A stretch of 64,000 nt of DNA from the NCBI GenBank assembly GCA_013141435.1, contig JABFQZ010000020.1, positions 1 through 64,000 on the forward strand. The letters run 5' to 3'. This stretch comes from Ferruginibacter sp. (GTDB lineage: Bacteria; Bacteroidota; Bacteroidia; Chitinophagales; Chitinophagaceae). The translations under genes and the position numbers were made by a program. The notes under the pieces are model-generated. The model did no database searches. It was given only the letters and a program-made list of their open reading frames with translations, and was not told where the DNA came from. Shown here piece after piece: positions 61,535 to 64,000 of this stretch (position 1 is its first letter; the number at the start of each line of letters is the position of its first letter).

Positions 61535-62752
61535 TTATTTCAACCCAACAATTTGCCCTGCAGCTTTTTTTGCTGGAAACCATGCTGCCAAAAAAGTTAT
61601 AGTAAGTGCAATTAATGTAACCAATAAAAAATCTGTAAAAATCATTTTTACTGGAAAATAATCTATTAAAAATGTACCACCAATAATTTTTACTACATGA
61701 AATTTTATTTGTAACCCACAAATAATAAGTGCCAATAAAATACCCGAAGCAGCACCAATAATACCAAGTAAAAGCCCTTCTGCTAAAAATATTTTTTGAA
61801 TAGCCAATTTTGTTGAACCCATGCTTCGTAAAATTCCTATATCTTTTCTTTTTTCAAGTACAAGCATAGTAAGCGAACTTACCATGTTAAAAGCAGCAAT
61901 AATAAGTATTAGCGTAAGTACCATATAAATCGCCCATTTTTCCATGCGCATAGTATTATACAAATTAGAATTTTGTTCGTACAAAGTTTGCACTTTTAAA
62001 TGTGCGCCAACCAATTTTTGCAATTCTATTTTTGCAAAATCTACATTAGTTTTTTCTTTTAATTTTATTTCAATGGCGCTGTATTCATTTTCGGCAAAGC
62101 CCAATTGTTGTTTAGCAAAATCTATATTGGTAAAAGCATATTTATCATCTATTTCTTGCTGTATGGCAAATACACCAGAGGCTATTGCATTGCCTTCGCT
62201 CATGGCATCTTGTGCATTTACCGATTCTGTTTTTTTGGGTAATATAATGGTTAAATTCGATGATGGTAAAGCCTCGCTTACAGTTATGGATGCAGCATTT
62301 TGTACTCCATACCCTACTACAATTTTTGGCGAATCTATATTGCCTAAATAAAAATTACCTGCAGTTGTTTTGGCTGCAATGCCGCTTATGTTTTTATAAT
62401 TACTATCTACCGCTTTTAATGAAACCACAGTTTGCGATTCGTCGTTTTGCAACAATGCTTTTTCTTCTACAATCAAGGAAGAGCCAGCCACAAAAGTTTT
62501 ATTATTTATGCTTGCAATTTGCACAGGTGTAAGTGTAAATGTTTTGCCAGTATTTGCAATAATTTTTACATCGCTATAAAAAGAAGTGTATAAGGATTTT
62601 ACTAAATCTTCAAAACCATTAAAAACACTAAGCACCAATAATTGACAACAAGTAGCAAATGCAATAACAGCAGTAGTAACCCACGCAATAATATTTATAG
62701 CGTTTGCCGATTTTTTTGCCTTAAAATAGCGCCATGCAAATGTTAGGTACAA
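61535..62752 (-). CDS. ABC transporter permease of the LolC/LolE (MacB-FtsX) type
   Basis: A protein of 405 residues. N-terminal membrane helix with SANAINIIAWVTTAVIAFAT (the family has IS.IS..G...G), a large periplasmic domain (about 45-265), and three C-terminal membrane helices with LEKRKDIGILRSMGSTKLAI, the coupling motif of the FtsX/LolCE fold. It probably extracts lipoproteins or other hydrophobic ligands towards the periplasm with a LolD-type ATPase, which is not adjacent. The start is TTG 62752, right after a 7-base-periodic leader. RbfA lies 89 bases upstream on the same strand. Confidence 0.87.
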   Translation of the reverse strand: MYLTFAWRYFKAKKSANAINIIAWVTTAVIAFATCCQLLVLSVFNGFEDLVKSLYTSFYSDVKIIANTGKTFTLTPVQIASINNKTFVAGSSLIVEEKALLQNDESQTVVSLKAVDSNYKNISGIAAKTTAGNFYLGNIDSPKIVVGYGVQNAASITVSEALPSSNLTIILPKKTESVNAQDAMSEGNAIASGVFAIQQEIDDKYAFTNIDFAKQQLGFAENEYSAIEIKLKEKTNVDFAKIELQKLVGAHLKVQTLYEQNSNLYNTMRMEKWAIYMVLTLILIIAAFNMVSSLTMLVLEKRKDIGILRSMGSTKLAIQKIFLAEGLLLGIIGAASGILLALIICGLQIKFHVVKIIGGTFLIDYFPVKMIFTDFLLVTLIALTITFLAAWFPAKKAAGQIVGLK

Positions 62753-62787
62753 TGGTTAAAAAGTTTAAAGTTAAAAGTTCAGGTTCA
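62753..62787 (-). repeat. 7-nt periodic leader of the LolC/E-type permease gene
   Basis: On the minus strand, towards the start codon: TGAACCT, GAACTTT, TAACTTT, AAACTTT, TTAACCA. The AACTTT core recurs with period 7 for three units, then with one slip. It is like the AACnnnn units of the TerC leader. Confidence 0.6.
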
Positions 62788-62841
62788 AGAAAAAAATCAC
62801 TAATACTTCGCTAAAATCTCCCCTTGCAGATTTTAGGTGGC

Positions 62842-63216
62842 TTAAGTGGCTGGAGGAGTTGGGTCAGCTTTCTTTATTTCTTTAAAAAGCACTTCCATTT
62901 TATCTACATATTCCAATGTATCATCAATATAAAATGTTAGCTGAGGCATACTACGTAGTTGGTGGCGTACTCTTGCCGTAAGTTCTTTTTTTATTTCCCA
63001 AGCTTGCTCCTGTATTTTATTTAAAGTAGCTACACTGTCTTTTATCTGAAAAAAACTGAGGTAAATTCTAGCATCAAACAAATCGGGTGTAATTTTTACA
63101 GATGCTATAGAAACCATACCGCCATCAAGCATCGTAAGCCCTTTACGCTGAAAAATTTCGTTCAAATCTTTTTCTATTACTGCTGCCACTTGTTTTTGTC
63201 TTTTGCCTTCTAACAT
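62842..63216 (-). CDS. rbfA: Ribosome-binding factor A
   Basis: A protein of 124 residues, one KH-like domain. It has EGKRQKQVAAVIEKDLNEIF at the start, SIASVKITPDLFDARIYLSF in the middle and RHQLRSMPQLTFYIDDTLEY near the end, all typical of RbfA. It binds the 30S subunit and helps mature the 16S rRNA 5' end, especially in the cold. It is divergent from the MsbA-like gene, and its downstream neighbour is the LolC/E-type permease gene, an arrangement often seen in Bacteroidota. Confidence 0.93.
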   Translation of the reverse strand: MLEGKRQKQVAAVIEKDLNEIFQRKGLTMLDGGMVSIASVKITPDLFDARIYLSFFQIKDSVATLNKIQEQAWEIKKELTARVRHQLRSMPQLTFYIDDTLEYVDKMEVLFKEIKKADPTPPAT

Positions 63217-63281
63217 ATTATTGCGATTTTTATAGCCGTAAAATTAGTTACTTTGTACTTTATAGCACATTTAATTATACA

Positions 63282-64000
63282 ATGAAAAAATATTCTCTCA
63301 TTTTTAAGTATTTAAAAGATTATAAACTTTCTTTATTAGCATACATAGTTTATACTATTCTTTCAATATTGTTTGGTGTAGCATCGTTTTTTATGATGTT
63401 TCCTTTTTTGGAAGTATTGTTTTTAGGAAAGCAAAAAGAGTCTGTAATTTCCGGTGCCACTCCAGTTTCTTTTTTTAGTAATTTAAAACAAAACGTTACC
63501 AATTGGGTATCGGCTGGTAAGCCTTTGGAAGTTCTCACAACTGTATGTATTTTAATTATAAGTTGCATAATACTAAAAAATTTATTTTTATACTTGGCTA
63601 ATCGTTCTTTAATGCCTGTAAAAAACAAAGTTGCTACAAGATTTCGTATCGATATTTTTAATAAAGTATTGAGCTTGCCAATAGGATATTTTACCGAACA
63701 AAGAAAAGGCGATTTAATGCACCGCATGACTGGCGATGTATCTCAAGTTGAAGTATCTGTATTAGGTGCTTTAGAAGGATGGGTTAAAGATCCATTATCA
63801 ATCTTAATAAACTTAGTTGCACTTTTTATGATTAATGCTGAACTTACGATTATTATTTTATTTTTTATACCTATAATGGGGTTTCTTATTGGTAGAGTAG
63901 GGCGCTCTTTAAAAAAACCTTCGGGTATTGTTGCCCAAAAAAGTGGAGAGTCTATTTCTATTTTAGATGAAACATTAGGAGGACTTAGGGTTATAAAAGC
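63282..64000 (+). CDS. MsbA-like ABC exporter, N-terminal part (cut by window edge)
   Basis: The frame from ATG 63282 is open to the window edge (239 codons). It shows the first four membrane helices of an ABC exporter half-transporter and the coupling-helix regions PVKNKVATRFRIDIFNKVLS and PIGYFTEQRKGDLMHRMTGD (intracellular loop 1), then SGESISILDETLGGLRVIKA. The ATPase domain lies beyond the window. By its length and the loop EQRKGDLMHRMTGDVSQVE it resembles the lipid A/lipid exporters of the MsbA group in Bacteroidota; drug export is the alternative. Confidence 0.88.
   Translation, partial: MKKYSLIFKYLKDYKLSLLAYIVYTILSILFGVASFFMMFPFLEVLFLGKQKESVISGATPVSFFSNLKQNVTNWVSAGKPLEVLTTVCILIISCIILKNLFLYLANRSLMPVKNKVATRFRIDIFNKVLSLPIGYFTEQRKGDLMHRMTGDVSQVEVSVLGALEGWVKDPLSILINLVALFMINAELTIIILFFIPIMGFLIGRVGRSLKKPSGIVAQKSGESISILDETLGGLRVIK

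Noticed and set aside
1..64000. tRNA, rRNA, origin of replication and prophage attachment sites
   Set aside because: No cloverleaf, rRNA segment, DnaA-box cluster or integrase gene was seen on either strand by reading; a dedicated tRNA scan was not possible.

Overview
The window is AT-rich DNA (about one third G+C, judged by eye) from a member of the Bacteroidota, most likely the Chitinophagaceae or a close relative. The evidence is type IX secretion C-terminal sorting domains on several giant secreted proteins, a TonB receptor paired with a DUF4249 lipoprotein, LytS/LytTR regulation, absence of Shine-Dalgarno sites, and repeated TAnnTTTG boxes (the Bacteroidota -7 promoter element) just upstream of genes. 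No rRNA, tRNA or CRISPR array was seen.

Layout. 1-8.9 kb: the end of an IS630-type transposase, a 1917-residue secreted beta-helix protein, a secreted GHL10-type glycosidase, and a decayed IS982 fragment. 8.9-15.1 kb: housekeeping genes (metallo-hydrolase, thiolase, pyrD, TerC, B12-binding protein, acyl-CoA thioesterase), with a broken HigB/RelE-like toxin gene just before pyrD. 15.3-22.9 kb: a tandemly duplicated two-gene cassette. Each copy is a 79-residue secreted lysine-rich protein followed by a giant T9SS adhesin-like protein, and each ends in a related terminator hairpin. The two giants are mosaics with almost identical blocks around a divergent P-domain. 23.0-26.8 kb: an overlapping four-gene operon (UbiA prenyltransferase, type III polyketide synthase, methyltransferase, FAD oxidoreductase) that looks like a pathway for a methylated, oxidised and perhaps prenylated phenolic lipid or quinone. 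26.9-35.7 kb: YebC, MnmA, lipoproteins, an acetyltransferase, and two isocitrate dehydrogenases of different subfamilies with an orphan VapB-like antitoxin between them. 36-45 kb, minus strand: small membrane proteins, a DUF4249/TonB uptake pair, a GIN-domain lipoprotein and a LytS/LytTR two-component system. 45-64 kb: RecG, DEAD-box helicase, hemolysin-type CBS protein, PAP2 phosphatase, two tandem LTA-synthase-like proteins, GlmM, cysteine desulfurase, a THUMP methyltransferase, a LolC/E-type permease, RbfA and the start of an MsbA-like exporter.

Two non-coding signals stand out. First, at least seven unrelated genes carry a run of 7-nucleotide units just upstream of their start codon. The period is kept while the unit sequence differs between genes; the longest run, about 16 units, fills the leader of yebC. 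A related period may lie inside an inserted segment of pyrD. Second, at least six intergenic copies of an imperfect-palindrome element (arms like CCCGAT...AGCGGG around a variable hairpin) are scattered through the window. These, the mosaic adhesin cassette and the type III PKS/UbiA operon are the most promising for follow-up.
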